Origin: Fragum whitleyi
Lineage: Eukaryota > Mollusca > Bivalvia > Cardiida > Cardiidae
Length of the DNA: 64,000 nucleotides
Direction: 5' to 3'
Assembly: GCA_948146395.1 (NCBI GenBank)
Contig: OX411559.1
Location: forward strand, 2,900,501 to 2,964,500
The notes under the pieces were generated by a model, which did not search any database, was not told where the DNA came from, and was given only the letters and a program-made list of their open reading frames with translations. Made by a program: the position numbers and the translations under genes. Of this stretch, positions 33,535 to 45,362 are shown piece after piece (the stretch's first letter is position 1; every line of letters starts with the position of its first letter).

Positions 33535-33700
33535 TTGTTTGAATGGGTTTTACGCCGCTTTCAATAATTTCGCAGTTATATCGCGGCGGCCGGAGCACCT
33601 AACAATGGATTCCTGGTATTTCTTTCACCTGTACTACCATTACACCCTTTCCTAGCCTCCGACTGCTATCTAACATAGGTTTACGATAATTGAGCTTATA
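33535..33700 (-). mobile_element. tRNA-derived SINE body, truncated copy
   Basis: GGGTTTTACGCCGCTTTCAA, ATATCGCGGCGGCCGGAGC and the CACCTGTACTACCATTAC region match the SINE family. The head is missing and the tail side is TTTG-rich rather than CAAT-rich. Confidence 0.75.
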
Positions 33701-33826
33701 TATCCGTTTACTAGACTAAACACAACATAAGTTATATACAGGCAGAGTTGACGGGCCCAGCTTTACACAGACAGAGTTTTACGCTGGCCGAGTTTTTAAC
33801 AGGCCGAGTTGACAGGACACCGTGTA

Positions 33827-33970
33827 CCAGTCTAATTCATTGCTTATAGATAAGTTACTTCCCTTTTTACAAAAGCCGCCATTTGTTTTCTTCAATTTTA
33901 TTTGTGGTTGTCTACATTTCTGGATTTAGAAAATGATTTGCAGAGGAAGAAGAAACCAGGTAAGGCTTGG
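33827..33970. repeat. Uninterrupted copy of the repeat hit by the pogo element
   Basis: Aligns with 1708-1773 joined to 4814-4900 across the junction: CGCCATTTGTTTTCTTCAA here, against CGCCATTTGATTA and CTTCAAATTT in the occupied copy. It serves as an empty target site. It ends in AGAAACCAGGTAAGGC; whether that is a splice donor is unknown. Confidence 0.8.
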
Positions 33971-34085
33971 GTAAAATCCTACTTTATTCCCTCAGACGTT
34001 ACTTAAGTGAGACTGTTCACATCTGAGACATTTCACTATCCAAACATTCACAACCTGTTTTTAGCCTACCTGAGCAGAGGGAGAT

Positions 34086-35280
34086 GTTCCGCTGATTTTT
34101 CTTAAAAATATATATGATAATACAGACAAGGGGTTGAACTCTGTTTTGGAGCGAACATCACCCGGCACGAATCGAGAGTTGATTTCTAAGTCAGTTTATA
34201 CCCAATCTTCATGAACAATGCATCATTTCATAGCTAATTGAATAAGATACCATTGAAATCTTAATTTCGAGACCAAACACACTTCATTTGCGAAGGCCAA
34301 ACTAAAATGTCATGAGATTTGACATCAATTTTACAACTCGGACAAATGTCTGAACAAAATATTACCCAGACAAACGTTCGTACAGATGCCTAAATCATCG
34401 GTATTTACTCCAGTTTCAGGTCGTTATCATACTGATAACCAATTAAAACAATGATTTTTGTTTGTTATTTTATTTATATCGTCAGTTTTTAAAATACAGA
34501 GTCCGAACGGGGCCTTCTCTCTTCTTTGGCGCAAGATTTCATTGGCTACCTAAAATCAGTGAAGATGGTTTCCCGCATCATCAAAATATTTTCACCCAAG
34601 CAGGGTTCCAGCATTTCAAAAAATTATTCAAAATTGTTAGAATTGAAAAAAGTAAAATTGGAAATGAATTTGATAAAATGAAATTAATTTTTATAAACTT
34701 GCCCATACTTTACTTGTCGATTTCGCAAATGACCGTTATAAGGGAATATTCAGCTAGCAGAGTTATCGTTCGTTTCATAGGATTGCAACGAATCAAATCA
34801 CTCCTTACAATTTACGGTTCAGTGTTATGTTATGGCGAATTAGAAATATTTTCAGCGGTGTCTAGGACAAAAAACATTCTGTTGATGCTTACCAGTGTTG
34901 TGATGTTAAATTAAATAGCTTTACATGGGAAATAAATAATATTCTGCCTGAATCTGGAGTAAATACCAATGATTGTTGCGTATGTATGAACGTTTACCCC
35001 GGTAATATTTTGTTCAGATATTTGTCCGAGATGCGAATTTGACATTAATTCTCACGACATTTAAGTTTGGCTTTTGCAAATGAAGTGTGTTTGGTCATAA
35101 GATTAAGTATTAAATGGTAGCTTGTCCATTTAGCTATGAAATGATGTATTATGCATGCAGATTGGGTAAAAACTGACTTGGAAATCAACTCTTGATTCGT
35201 GCCGGGTTGTGTTCGCTACAAAATGGTGTTTGCCCCCTTGTCTATATTATCATATTTATTTTAAAAAATCAGCGGAACAC
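34086..35280. mobile_element. Foldback element with about 335-bp inverted arms
   Basis: Left arm 34086-34421 and right arm 34947-35280 are inverted copies, with pairs such as GTTCCGCTGATTTTT/AAAAAATCAGCGGAAC, CGGTATTTACTCCAG/CTGGAGTAAATACC and GGCACGAATCGAGAGTTGAT/ATCAACTCTTGATTCGTGCC (one mismatch). The arms differ by scattered substitutions, so the element is not very young. The spacer holds one open frame. Confidence 0.8.
34462..34914 (+). other. Open frame in foldback spacer, doubtful
   Basis: 150 codons without a stop, exactly inside the foldback spacer. The first codon is TTG; the first ATG is at 34678 and leaves 78 residues (MKLIFINLPILYLSIS...). I see no domain, zinc motif or DDE-like pattern. 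It could be a relic of an internal gene or chance. Confidence 0.25.
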
Positions 35281-35586
35281 AGTGCTCCAGCTCGGTTTTC
35301 AAAAGGGCAGGGTGCAAAGTGTCCTGAAAGGGCACTTTCGAGTGGCAAAGCGATGAGAGGGGGGAGGGGTGAAGGGGGGTTTGGGGGGCCTCCCTCAAGA
35401 AAATTTTGATTTTTAAGGGCTTAAAGATGGGCTCTGGTGAGTTTAAAAAAGGGTTTTGGTATAAAAAAATGGTGACTGATTCAACCCCTCCATGGGTCTC
35501 ATCAGGAATGTGGTAGTAGAATAAGTAGATGGAAATACTGCAGATACTCCCCTGCTACATTCTTTTTTTTATAATTTTTTTTTTAT
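35281..35586. other. G-rich stretch, no gene
   Basis: Contains GGGGGGAGGGGTGAAGGGG (35359-35377) and AGGGCAGGGTGC, related to the GGCAGGGC-rich tract at 37207-37265. Confidence 0.4.
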
Positions 35587-36480
35587 GCTCCCCGAAGGGA
35601 GAGCATATAGCCGCCGCTTTGTCTGTCCGTCCGTCCGTACATTTGTAATTCCGTCCGTCCGTCCGTCCCCACCTATTTCTCCATAACCCCTGGGCCAAAT
35701 TAAATGAAACTTACCATGTGAACTCCCTATGATATAGTAATGATGCATCTGTGACGGTTTTTGGATTTGAGGCCTCGTCACGGGAAAAGGGGACTTAGGG
35801 TAAAAAACAGTTTTTCCCCAATTTCTCCTAGTCTAACAGTCAGAATTTAGTGAAATTTCATATTTGTGTAGCAAATCAGATGCCCTTTACTATAAACAAT
35901 TTGAAATTAACGTAAAAAAAAAATATTTTGGAAAAAGGGGGCTTAATGTTTGTTACCTTTACGTAAGCGCGTAAATAACAGTTATTCTTTCATTTCTCCT
36001 AGTCTTACGCTCAGAATTTGATGAAATTTCACATTTGAGTAGCAAATCAGATGCTCTTTACCCTAAACTATTTGAAATTTGTGTCTTAAAATATGTCATG
36101 CAAAAAGGGGGTTAAATGTTTGTTACCTTTATGTTAGCTGTATAAGATAACAGCTTATTTGAGTCTTTGAAATCTGACCACAGAGCATATCTCCTAAAGT
36201 ATAATAGCTATCAACTTGAAACTTTATGGGTGGATAGACCTTTTTGAGGAGAAGTGCAGTGCACAAGAACTACAACTCTTGCTTGCATAATTTTGGATTT
36301 ATTGCCCTTTGTTATTTTTGATACTTAGATTATGTCTGGAGCATATCTCCTAAAGTAAAATAGCTATCAACTTGAAACTTTATGGGTGGATAGATCTCAT
36401 GGAGGAGAAGTGCAATACACCAGAACTATAACTTTTGCTTGCATAATTTTGGAGTTATTGCCCTTCGTTATTTTTTTATT
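35587..36480 (+). mobile_element. Family D tandem-repeat element
   Basis: The 5' hairpin ATGCTCCCCGAAGGGAGAGCAT is followed by CCGT-rich tracts (35620-35675) and then units with AGTGAAATTTCATATTTG/AAATCAGATGCCC and ATAGCTATCAACTTGAAACT (36207, 36360). The 3' end is unclear; a T-rich tract begins at about 36468. Confidence 0.55.
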
Positions 36481-36540
36481 TTATTTTTTTTATTTAATTT
36501 TTTTTTCATTTATTTATTATGTCTCATTGAAATTGTATGT

Positions 36541-37310
36541 ATGCTCTATTTGAAATTTAGAGAAAAGGTAAAATGCTTTCATTGAAACATCTGAGTGCTA
36601 CATACATCGGGGTTTAATGACTTAAATTGGAAAATGCCAAACTGAGAAATAATTATCCGTGATGACTAAAATTACCTTGTATTGTTTCCAGTTCTCGTCC
36701 AGTAATTAAAGATACCGATAAAAACATAAAAGCGGCTCGATTTTATTGACCGTGGCTTCTATTCCCTTAAGAATAGCATCCTTTATTTTGTAAATTAAGT
36801 TTACCGAAGATGGCAAATTGACGAAATTTTCGGGGAACACAAAAACACGTTTCGTTATGAAGGGTGTAAAGGTTTATCATTACCCCTTTTTAACCATTTT
36901 AATAGCTTATCGTAAGCATTTACTCGATAATCGCTGTTTGTTTTTGACTGTCAAATTGGGTAACGGGCACGCGCTAATTTCCATCCACAGATTATCGGAT
37001 ACTACTTCCTCGATAAAAAATCGCGCGTTATGATTGTTTGCCGATTTAAGTTCCGCCCTTCTTCTCTACTGGCTGTAATTAGTTATGGCATTCGCGGGTT
37101 GATTATACGCATCGGCGATCACGTCAAAGTGTGCAAATCGATCTAAAATTTAGATAATCGCTGATTTGATATTTAAAGCCTCAGTTTAGGGACTAGTTTA
37201 GAACAGGGCGATGGAAAAAAGGGCAGGGCGCCGATTTTCAATGGCAGGGCAGGGCAGGGCTGGGCGCCCTTCTGAAAGGGCCTAGCTGGAGCACTGGAAC
37301 ATCTCCCTGT
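36541..37310. other. No gene recognised
   Basis: AT-rich. Includes a GGCAGGGC tandem stretch (37240-37270) next to the following element. Confidence 0.4.
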
Positions 37311-37517
37311 GCACCTGAGCACAACGTGCTCAAGGGGAGCTTTTAGTGTGACGCTGAGTCCGTTGTGCGTTGTCCGTCGTCCGTTGTCAACAATTTAGAA
37401 AAAAACTTCTTCTTCTCCTGAACCACTGGGCTGATTTCAATAAAACTTTGCCAGAAACTTCCTTGGGTGACCTTTAAAAATTGTTTGCTAAATTCTGATT
37501 GGCCATTGAATGTGGCA

Positions 37518-38235
37518 GCATTCCCATTCACGCAGAAACCTGCGTAATTCACGCAGAAAAATGAAATTGCACGCTGGTTTGTTTTACATATTGCGTACAT
37601 GTACGCACAAAAAAAGAGAGTCAAAACAGTGTCAAATTCTGCAAAGAAATAGATATATCGATAATTAAACAAACATTGCCGTATTTCTATCCCACTTAAG
37701 TGTATCGGATAATTTCGAGCTGCCTACTCTAGCTTCCTAGCAGGTCGGCTGACATGCAATAATTAGCGTACAACATTGATAACTCAGGTTAATAAATGAA
37801 AACGGTCGAAAACGCCCGATTTTGTATGTCGTCATCAAATTTCTTCTGCAGTTCTTTAAGGTCAAAATGTCACACCAGACGACCCTTAATACTTTCTTCG
37901 GCCTTAACAACATCGGCCGGGATAGGGAGAGTAACAGTAAGTTGGCATATTGTTTAACACTTTGATTAGCTATTTTTAGATTGTGTCCATTGTTTGATCC
38001 ATTTTATCTTACCAACTCTGAAACATTTTTCCATTCATGCAAAAGACGAAGGCCTCACGAGTATCGAGTGAAAACATTTTTAACTTGACTTTCGGAATTA
38101 GATATCTAAATTAATTAATTCTTATGTCGTGTCCATAGAGATATATATTGTTTATGAAGTGCAATGTTGTTTTTGGCAACAGTTATTGCGACATGTCACT
38201 TAATAAGTGTTTTATACAGTATGTGATAGTTACTT
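37518..38235 (+). other. Foreign segment inside family A element
   Basis: A unit ends at GTGGCAG (about 37518) and another resumes at CTTATTTTGAGCCC (about 38233). The segment between shows no tandem units and no clear TIR; it contains an exon-like reading frame at 37867. It could be captured host DNA or an inserted element. Confidence 0.5.
37867..37936 (+). CDS. Possible first exon with PCNA-binding (PIP-box) motif
   Basis: ATG at 37867 starts MSHQTTLNTFFGLNNIG followed by RDRESN, and a strong donor GTAAGT lies at 37937. QTTLNTFF fits the PIP-box pattern QxxLxxFF found at the extreme N-terminus of replication and repair proteins and in some transposases. No downstream exon was found; the DNA after it returns to tandem repeats. 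Alternative: a chance open stretch. Confidence 0.35.
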
Positions 38236-39299
38236 ATTTTGAGCCCAAAATCTTTAAACAACATCTCCTCCTGAACCACCGGGCTAATTTCAATGAAACT
38301 TTTCCAGAATGTTTCTTGGATGACCCTTTTCAAAAGTTATTCATGAAATTTTGATTGGCCCATAAAAATTGGCCTGGCAGGGTGGGGCTTTTTTAGCCCA
38401 TAATCTTTTATTGACATCTGCTCCTAAACCACTGGGCCAATTTTCAATGAAATTTGCCTAGAATGTTCTTTAGGTGTCTCTTTTCAAAGATTGTTTGCAA
38501 AATTATGATTAGCCCATAAATATGGGTGTGGCAGGGCGTGGCTTTTTTAGAATGTTGACAGGGCTGATTTCAATGAAACTTTACCAGAATGTTTCCTGGG
38601 TGACCGATTTCAAAAATTGTTTGTGAAAATATGATTGGCCCATAATTATGAACTTTGCAGGGTTTGGCTTTATTTTAAACCCGAAATCTTTGAATGACAT
38701 CTCCTCCTGAACCACTGGGCTGATTTCAATGAAACTTTATCAGAATGTTCCTTGGGTGACCCTTTTTCAAAAATTGTTTGCAAAATTTGATTGGCCCATA
38801 AATAGGGACATGGCAGGGATGGGCTTATTTTGAGCCACCTCAGTAATGAATGGTTGGGAAGTGTCTATTCTCTCTTTAAAATCTTGGAATAAAATCTCCC
38901 ATTCAACAATAAGGCAAATATGAATGAAACTTTACCAGAAAATTACTTGGATGAGTTCCACTGGACCAAATAATTTCAGGTGAGCGATTTAGTGCCATTC
39001 TGGCCCTTTTGTTTTCTTATAACTATTCTGAATTATCGTTAAAGAAAACACCAATTAAAGGATAAAAAGTTGTGTCTCAACTTTCAGACTCAAAATTGCG
39101 TGTGTTTACGACCCAGTTCTGTAAATTGAGGGTGTTCCTAAAGGGCATTCCTAAATTGACGTGATCGACGGTCAAGGTCATGATAATATTGAGGGTCATT
39201 CAATATGTCCTGGTAACTTAAAATTCTAGTTTTGATCCTTGATACCTTTTATAATTTTTATTAACAAACAAATTCATAATATTTCTACAGAAATAACAC

Positions 39300-40510
39300 A
39301 CAATCTACCTATATGTACTGCCTAAATCCCCTTTCGGGTATTACTGGTAGGTGTGCGTCTGTGCTGGAATAAAAACTGTTAGGACTTTTTTTTATTAGGG
39401 TGCCAAATTTTAAAAGTATTGTGGGTGTTAGATTAAAAGATCTGGTAAAACAATTTTGGTTATTCAGGGACGGCTCACTATCTGAAAAGAATCAAGACTA
39501 TTCTTGAACACGGCAATATCAGGTTGCTGTACGATTGTTTTTGGTAGGCTGTTCCAAAGTATCACTGTGTAGGGGAAAAAAGAATACTTAAAGCAGGAAG
39601 CATTTGTATGGATCTGCTTAAAGATTTTGTGTGCATATGTCGGGTGAACTTAACTGGTCTCAAGACCAGTTGGTATGGGTACTGAAACAAAACTATTCAC
39701 GATTTTATTAAACATGGTGACTCTGGTGATGTCTAGTCTTTATCGAAGAGTTTGCCAGCCAAGCTCCTTCTACATGCAGCTGACACTGTCATTATAAGAA
39801 AAATTATTTTGAACCCAACTTGCTGCTCTACGTTGTCCTTTTTCTACTTCGTTGATATAGGATGTTGTGTAAGCCCCAAACAGTTGGTGCGTATTCTACT
39901 TGGGGGTCTAACCAAGGTTTTGTATGCTGTTTCTTTGATCTTATTTTTGGTCTGGATGTATAGTAACTCCTAGGTATTTGGCATTGTCCACAATCTCTGG
40001 CACTTGTATGTGTAGCCTGTAATCAAATAAAATCTTTTTCTTCTTTTTAGTTATATTTAGGACAAATCAATGCATTTGCTGGGGTTAAACTCAATTTCCT
40101 ATTTTTTCTCCCACTGCATTAACTTGTCTAGATCTTCTTGCAGGGTGATACAGTCTTGCTTGTTATTTATAGCTAAGTAAATGGCAGTCTCATCTGCAAA
40201 CAAACGGACTTGGGAGATGATGGTGTTAGGAAGGTCATTAATATATAAGAGAAATAGATGAGGGCCAAGCACCAATCCCTGAGGTACTCCCGATGGGACT
40301 GGTATTTCGGATGAGCATCCACTTTCTTAGATTACTTTCTGTGTTCTGCCTATAAGAAAAGATTCAATCCAAAAAAGGGTAGCATTGTTAACTCCATGAT
40401 CCTGCAATTTATACAAATCTTTTAGGTGGCTAACTTTATCAAAAGCCTTGCTGAAGTCTAACAAAACTAGATCAGTTTGTTCTCCTTCAGTAAGTTAGTA
40501 CTAAGGTTTC
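39300..40510 (-). pseudogene. LINE ORF2 RT and C-terminus, decayed, minus strand
   Basis: The minus strand reads LTEGEQTDLVLLDFSKAFDK, then [37 protein letters not shown], and [13 protein letters not shown], where the usual (F/Y)ADD is FADE. Past the thumb it gives QVEYAPTVWGLHN, RAASWVQNNFSYNDSV, PIPTGLE and the C-terminal SFFPYTVILWNSLP motif near 39575. Stops and shifts are frequent after RT. The 3' UTR ends about 39300 with AGTAATACCCGAAAGGGG, shared with 8650-8740. The 5' half is missing. Confidence 0.82.
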
Positions 40511-40578
40511 TGGCAAAAATATAGGAATCGCGAAAAAAAGACTATCAGACATTAAAAAATCAACTGTAAATCATATTC

Positions 40579-42190
40579 TACTCTTCATCTTTACACTTTG
40601 GACATAGAAATGAGTCTCCTCTTCTGAGATTTTTAATCTCAGCACAAAATCTCAGATGAACCCATTTATCACAACGGTCACATTGGCCTCACTTTACTAA
40701 GGCTTACACAATGCTTAAATCTAATGGAGTAAAGCGGTTACAAACAGAAAATTTTTCTGACTCTAGTATCTCAGTTTCGGATTCATCTGACACTGAATAA
40801 TTATCATTATTAATCAATCCCGATGTACCTGGCTGTGGACTATGAAGGGCTGAGGATGTGTCTAACAGACTTTTTCATTGACTTTTCTGTCCTAGGTTCA
40901 TTTACCTCTTTAGACTTTACTGCTCTCAATATGATCCTTAACCTGTTTAAGTATATTGTCTTCAGTTATTGGTTTCACTGCTACTACCTTACTGAGAGAT
41001 TTACGAGAGTTTTATGAGATTAAGCATCAGCAACTTTACTTAAAACTTTCCTATCCCTCTTTTCTTAAAAGGTGATGCGTTACCATTACTACATACATTT
41101 GGTAACTTTGTTTCAGTAACAGTAAGTGGGAGTGATCTTTCAAAAGTCAAAGAAGGTGCAATATTTCTTACTGTCATAGTTTGGGCATAGACTTTACAAG
41201 CAATTTTGCAAGTATCATAACGAGTGATTGTACTGCCACCAGTGGCACTTAGATTTGGGTGCTGTGTTGCATTCCAAGCATTCTCAAAGGGACCATAACA
41301 GGAAACATCCATTGGTTGTAAGATTTGGCTGCAATGAGGGGGTAAAACAAAAAGAATCATACTATTTTCTTTTGCCCACTCAATCAATCCCAGGAAAACA
41401 TGGCTCTTATGGCCACCATAAAGTATGAGCACAGGGTTCATTAATTGTATAAATATTCTAGAAGGTTTGTCCTTCAGATTGTACTTTATAAGAATTCTGT
41501 TCAGCTCAATTAAGTATCTGTGTACAGCTTCCCTAGTTGCCGACATTGCTCTAGCGATCACCAAAGCAGGAGGTTTTTTTCACCTTTAAGTCTGGCCAAC
41601 GGTCAAGGGAAACCATAAAGCCACTTCAAACTGAATTTATAACCAGCTGGTTTAAGACCTTAGTGTATTGCAAAGTCAGATGCAAGGTTCAATGTCTCCA
41701 TCCTCCTGTAACCATAGCCTATTTCAGCCATAACTTTTAGATGATCACAAAATATAGCTTCCTGCTCATTCGAAAATATTGTGGAAGGACCAGTCTTAAC
41801 CGCATCAATATCAACTCTCCGACGCAATCTATCCTTTAAAGTTGAAACTCTCCGACGGCGGCACTCATTCTTTCCGACTATTTGTCTCTCACCAATGGGT
41901 TGATAATCGTAGACCTATGTGAGATAGTAGCTGGAGGCTAGGAAAGAATGTGGTGGTTGTACTGGTGAGAGAAATACCAGGAAATCATTGTTAGGTGCTC
42001 CAGCCTCTGCGATATAACTGAAATAATGTTGAAAGCGGCGTTAAACTCCATTCAATCAATCAATCAATAAAGTTGAAACTGGTATTGAAAATTTATGAGC
42101 GACCCTCTCCATTGGAAGTGCTTCCTCAAACCACATTCTATATTCGTCAGCCATGTCATCTACTGTGTAGGACGCACTGTATTGACCTCT
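40579..42190 (-). pseudogene. Second pogo transposase with PHD finger, dead
   Basis: Read right to left: DDMADEYRMWFEEALPMERVAHKF with SIPVSTL (psq HTH), then across a SINE insertion KDRLRRRVDIDAVK and GPSTIFSNEQEAIF, a stop after ASDFAIH, LKWLYGF, then 41564-41040 with LILYGGHKSH and ILQPMDVSCYGPF. The catalytic Asp of the usual YDGHKSH is Gly, and the block with the first Asp (DETG) is missing. Further on SPQPGTSGLINND and, at 40790-40580, a PHD finger (SVCNRF, GQCDRCDKWVHLRFC, FLCPKC) with its first Cys lost. Same order as 1897-4224, but clearly diverged. Confidence 0.82.
41850..42068 (+). mobile_element. SINE inserted in pogo pseudogene, 12-bp target duplication
   Basis: 5'-truncated SINE (starts in the GACGGCGGCACTC region) with the full body and a CAATCAATCAAT tail, flanked by AAAGTTGAAACT (41838-41849, 42069-42080). 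The duplication lies within the HTH coding region of the pogo copy, which reads on in frame when the SINE and one duplicate are removed. Confidence 0.9.
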
Positions 42191-42609
42191 TTTTGGTTGA
42201 TAGATATGCAAATTAAAGAAAGGGTTTTTTAAGCGGGATATTTATCACAAGGACTGTATAAGTGTTTAGATATCAGTCAGAATGTTGTTTGATGGCGAAT
42301 TGAGGGGGATCCCGATGATGACGTCATTGATTGTTGGCTTGTCAAGTATCGAAACAGAGGCTTTTCTCTTTTGATCAGTAATTGAAAAAAAACCCACACA
42401 TTTAAACACTTAGGAATATTTTACCTTAAGAAAATGGCAGGTTTTGGTGAACCTATTATTTAGGCTTTTAAAAACGTACTTTTGGTATTTCCATATTTCG
42501 TCTAAGTTAAGCAAAGTATGACCGTCGGCAAACATCAGACGTTCGGGTGACGTCATGCATGAAATCTCGCGAGAATAATCATTGATTACACTTTTTTCCG
42601 AAATCGTCG
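42191..42609. other. No gene recognised
   Basis: Short unassigned stretch; the end of the second pogo element should be here but no TIR was found. Confidence 0.35.
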
Positions 42610-43700
42610 AATTCAGGTGAGCGGCAAATTCAGGTTACGTCACGATATTTGTAGAGTCAAATTTCAGGAAAGCTTTGTTTGCATTCTAGAGGCCACATTT
42701 TGGTCCGAATGGCTTGAAACTTGGTCAAAATGTTTGTTTCCATCAAAGTTCAAAATTGGGGTAAAAAATTGGGTCAAGGGGTCAAATCTTAATAAAACCT
42801 TGTGTGTACTCAAGATGCCACATATTTGGCCCATGTGTCTTGAAACTAAGTCACGATGTCTGCCTCCATCAAATTTCGATTAAGTTCGAAATTGGGACAA
42901 ATGGGGTCAAAAATGTGTTAAAGGGGTCAAATCTTAGAAAAAAAAATGTGTGCATTCTAGAGACCACATTTTTAGCCCAAATGTCTTGAAACGTTGTCAA
43001 AATGTTTGTCTCCATGAAATCTCAGTTCGAAACTTGATCAAGTGGGTCAAGAATGGGATTAAGGGGGGCAAATCTTAGAAAAACCTTGTGTGCACTCTGA
43101 AGGCTTTATTTTTTGCCCAAATGTCTTGAAACTTGGTCAGAATGTTTGTCTCTATCTAATCATGGTCAAGTTAAATAATTGGTTCAAGTAGGGTCAAGGG
43201 GTCAAATCTTAGGAAAACCTTGCGTACATTCTAGAGGCTTCATTTTTTGCCCTATTGTCTTGGGGCTTGATCAGAATGTTTATCTCCATCAATCTTTGCT
43301 AAGTTTGAAATTTGGTCAAGTCGGGTCAAAAATGGGATCTTCAGGTCATATCTTAGAAAAACTATGTGTGCACTCTGAAGGTTTTATTTTTGGCCAAAAT
43401 GTCTTGAAGCTTTCTCAGATAGTTTTTCTCCATCAAATCTCAGTCGATTTCAAACTTTGGTCAAAAATGGGGCAAAGGGGTAAAATTTTAGAAGAAAAAA
43501 AACTTGTGTGAATTCGAGAAGCACAATTTTTGGCTGTATTGGCTTGAAACTTAGTAAGAATCTCAGTCAAGTTTGAAATTGGGTCAAATTGGGTCAAAGA
43601 TTGGGTTGTTGGGGTAAATCGTAAAATATCTTTGTGTGCACTCTTTAGGCTTTATTTTTTTGCAATTTGAGGCAATATATTTGATTCAAATGTCTTGTAA
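42610..43700 (+). mobile_element. Family A-type tandem array, subtype A-V
   Basis: About seven units of about 130-145 bp with GTCTTGAAACTTGGTCA, AATGTTTGTCTCCATCAAAT, GGGTCAAAAATGGG and TCAAATCTTAGAAAAACC. A GGTGAGCGGC motif stands at 42616, but neither hairpin is clear. The open frames here (42617-42883, 43179-43511) are by-products of stop-poor repeats. Confidence 0.6.
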
Positions 43701-44597
43701 TTTGATAGAAATGTTTGTCTTCTAGATATCTTGGGCTTCTGTTGAGCCAGTCATGAATTTCAAATTCGTGATTAAACCTCTATTGTGTTTTGGTGTTATT
43801 TTCAAACAAACAACTTTAAGCTGTCAATTGTTTTGATACATTGCATACGTCTATCAATTAAAGATGTTACCTGGTTAACTGCAGTAAAGAAACCGAAATT
43901 ATTATGGAAACATACAGGACATCGTTTTCGGCGATCTGCTGACCGATTGTAAATTTGCTTATGATTGATAGGTTTCGTTTTTAGGATTTTACTGAATGTA
44001 TGCGCTACATTTACAGTTCGACAATAATTGCCCTTATTTTAATATAAATGATACGAGGTAGGTTTCAAACCAGATCAAATAAACAAAGGTAAAGGAGAAA
44101 AGAGCTATATCGAAAGAAAAAATAACTTTGCAAAGAAAGCGAGGTCACTTCGCCTACTCACCGAGAGTTTTGGGGAAGGGACAAAGAGGTCCTAAATTAT
44201 GAATTGAAAGCAAAACAAACATTTTAAGACAATTTTTTGCAGTAGAAAAGTCTCTTCTATAATAGGGCCTTTGTCCTAGATCTGCAAAAGCAATAAGAAT
44301 TTAACTTAGTTTATACTCTTGAATAGAAGAAGATTTGTACCATTGAAATGAGCAACTTCAAAGAATCACTTTCTCCCTTTTCGAAATGAATTATTTGGAA
44401 AGGCTTGAAACAACAACAAAAACAACAAAATTTTTACATGTAATTGCTTTTTTATAGATTTAATTACGTAGTGTAAAAAAAAAAACACGACATACAAAAT
44501 GTAGTTTAAATCATAAAATAAACTGAATTACATAGTCTCTTCTATTAGCAATAGTTAGTCTAGGAAGTTTGAACGCATCCGACCAAACCTCAGAATT
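43701..44597. other. No gene recognised
   Basis: AT-rich, no domain found in short open frames. Confidence 0.4.
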
Positions 44598-44668
44598 AAG
44601 ACCACCCGCTATACAGACTACTTTCAAAAAGTACCCCAAGTGGTCTTAATAGAGGGGTTTTACTGTAA
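44598..44668. repeat. Terminal repeat of a TA-type DNA element, one end
   Basis: AAGTGGTCTTAATAGAGGGG followed by TTTTACTGTA (44638-44667), and AATTAAGACCACCC upstream (44595). Read in reverse it begins CAGTAAAACCCCTCTATTAA, like ends of pogo/Tigger-type elements. No second end found. Confidence 0.4.
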
Positions 44669-44812
44669 GTAGTTTTGACACTTTGCCACATTTGTCATCT
44701 AAATGCCTCAGGTGAGCGCCTAACTGCCACTGCCTCTTTTTTTAAATTTATTTATTTCAGTTTTATGCAAAGTAGTCCACTTCAACGCGTATTTCAACGC
44801 GTATTTCTCTTG

Positions 44813-45150
44813 AAACAAGAGCACCGCAAGCGGTCGCCAACGCTCGGCTGTTTAATATTTCTTAGGCAAAGGCAAATATATGAACTTGGTACCTACAGAA
44901 AGGTCTTGTCCCAAGCAATGATCATGTTAAATATGAAGGCTCTATGACCTACCATTCAAAAGTTATGACCAAGGTTAAATTTTTTAAACAAATTTGACCT
45001 TGAAAAATGACCTTGACCTTGAGTGATGACCTTGAACCGGGTACCTACAGAAAGGTCTAGTCCCAAACAATGATCTTGAGAAATATGAAGGCTCTATGAC
45101 GTACCATTCAAAACCAAAGTTAAATTTTTCAAAGAAATTTGACCTTGAAA
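44813..45150 (+). mobile_element. Family E tandem-repeat element
   Basis: The 5' hairpin region GAGCACCGCAAGCGGTCGCC with GCTC after it is followed by two units of about 160 bp (CTACAGAAAGGTCTTGTCCC at 44896 and 45047; GAAGGCTCTATGAC; AAATTTGACCTTGAAA). No 3' end seen. Confidence 0.55.
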
Positions 45151-45362
45151 CATGTAAAGGAAAGGATTTTTTCCAGAAAAAGTCTTTGACATTATAGGTG
45201 TAAAGAAAAAGGGTCTACATTTAAACGAAAACATTGTTTTCAAAGTATATGTTACATAAATAGAAAAAGAGTGAAAATCGTTAAATAATTTCAAAGAGTA
45301 TGATAACTCATGTTCTGCCAAAAGACTCGTCTGACACAATATATTCCTGATAACTTCAATAT

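Larger units (their letters stand above)
37312..39012 (+). mobile_element. Family A element with a 0.7-kb internal insertion
   Basis: The 5' hairpin CACCTGAGCACAACGTGCTCAAGGGG is followed by GTCCGTCGTCCGTTGTC and units of about 145-150 bp (GAACCACTGGGCTGATTTCAA) at 37420, 38270, 38425, 38565, 38705. The 3' end has CAGGTGAGCGATTTAG, a worn hairpin and CTTTTGTT. Between about 37518 and 38235 the unit pattern is replaced by unrelated DNA. Confidence 0.7.

Noticed and set aside
42617..43511. Open frames of 61-110 codons in a row
   Set aside because: They fall in a tandem array with units of about 140 bp and show the unit's own translated repeat.
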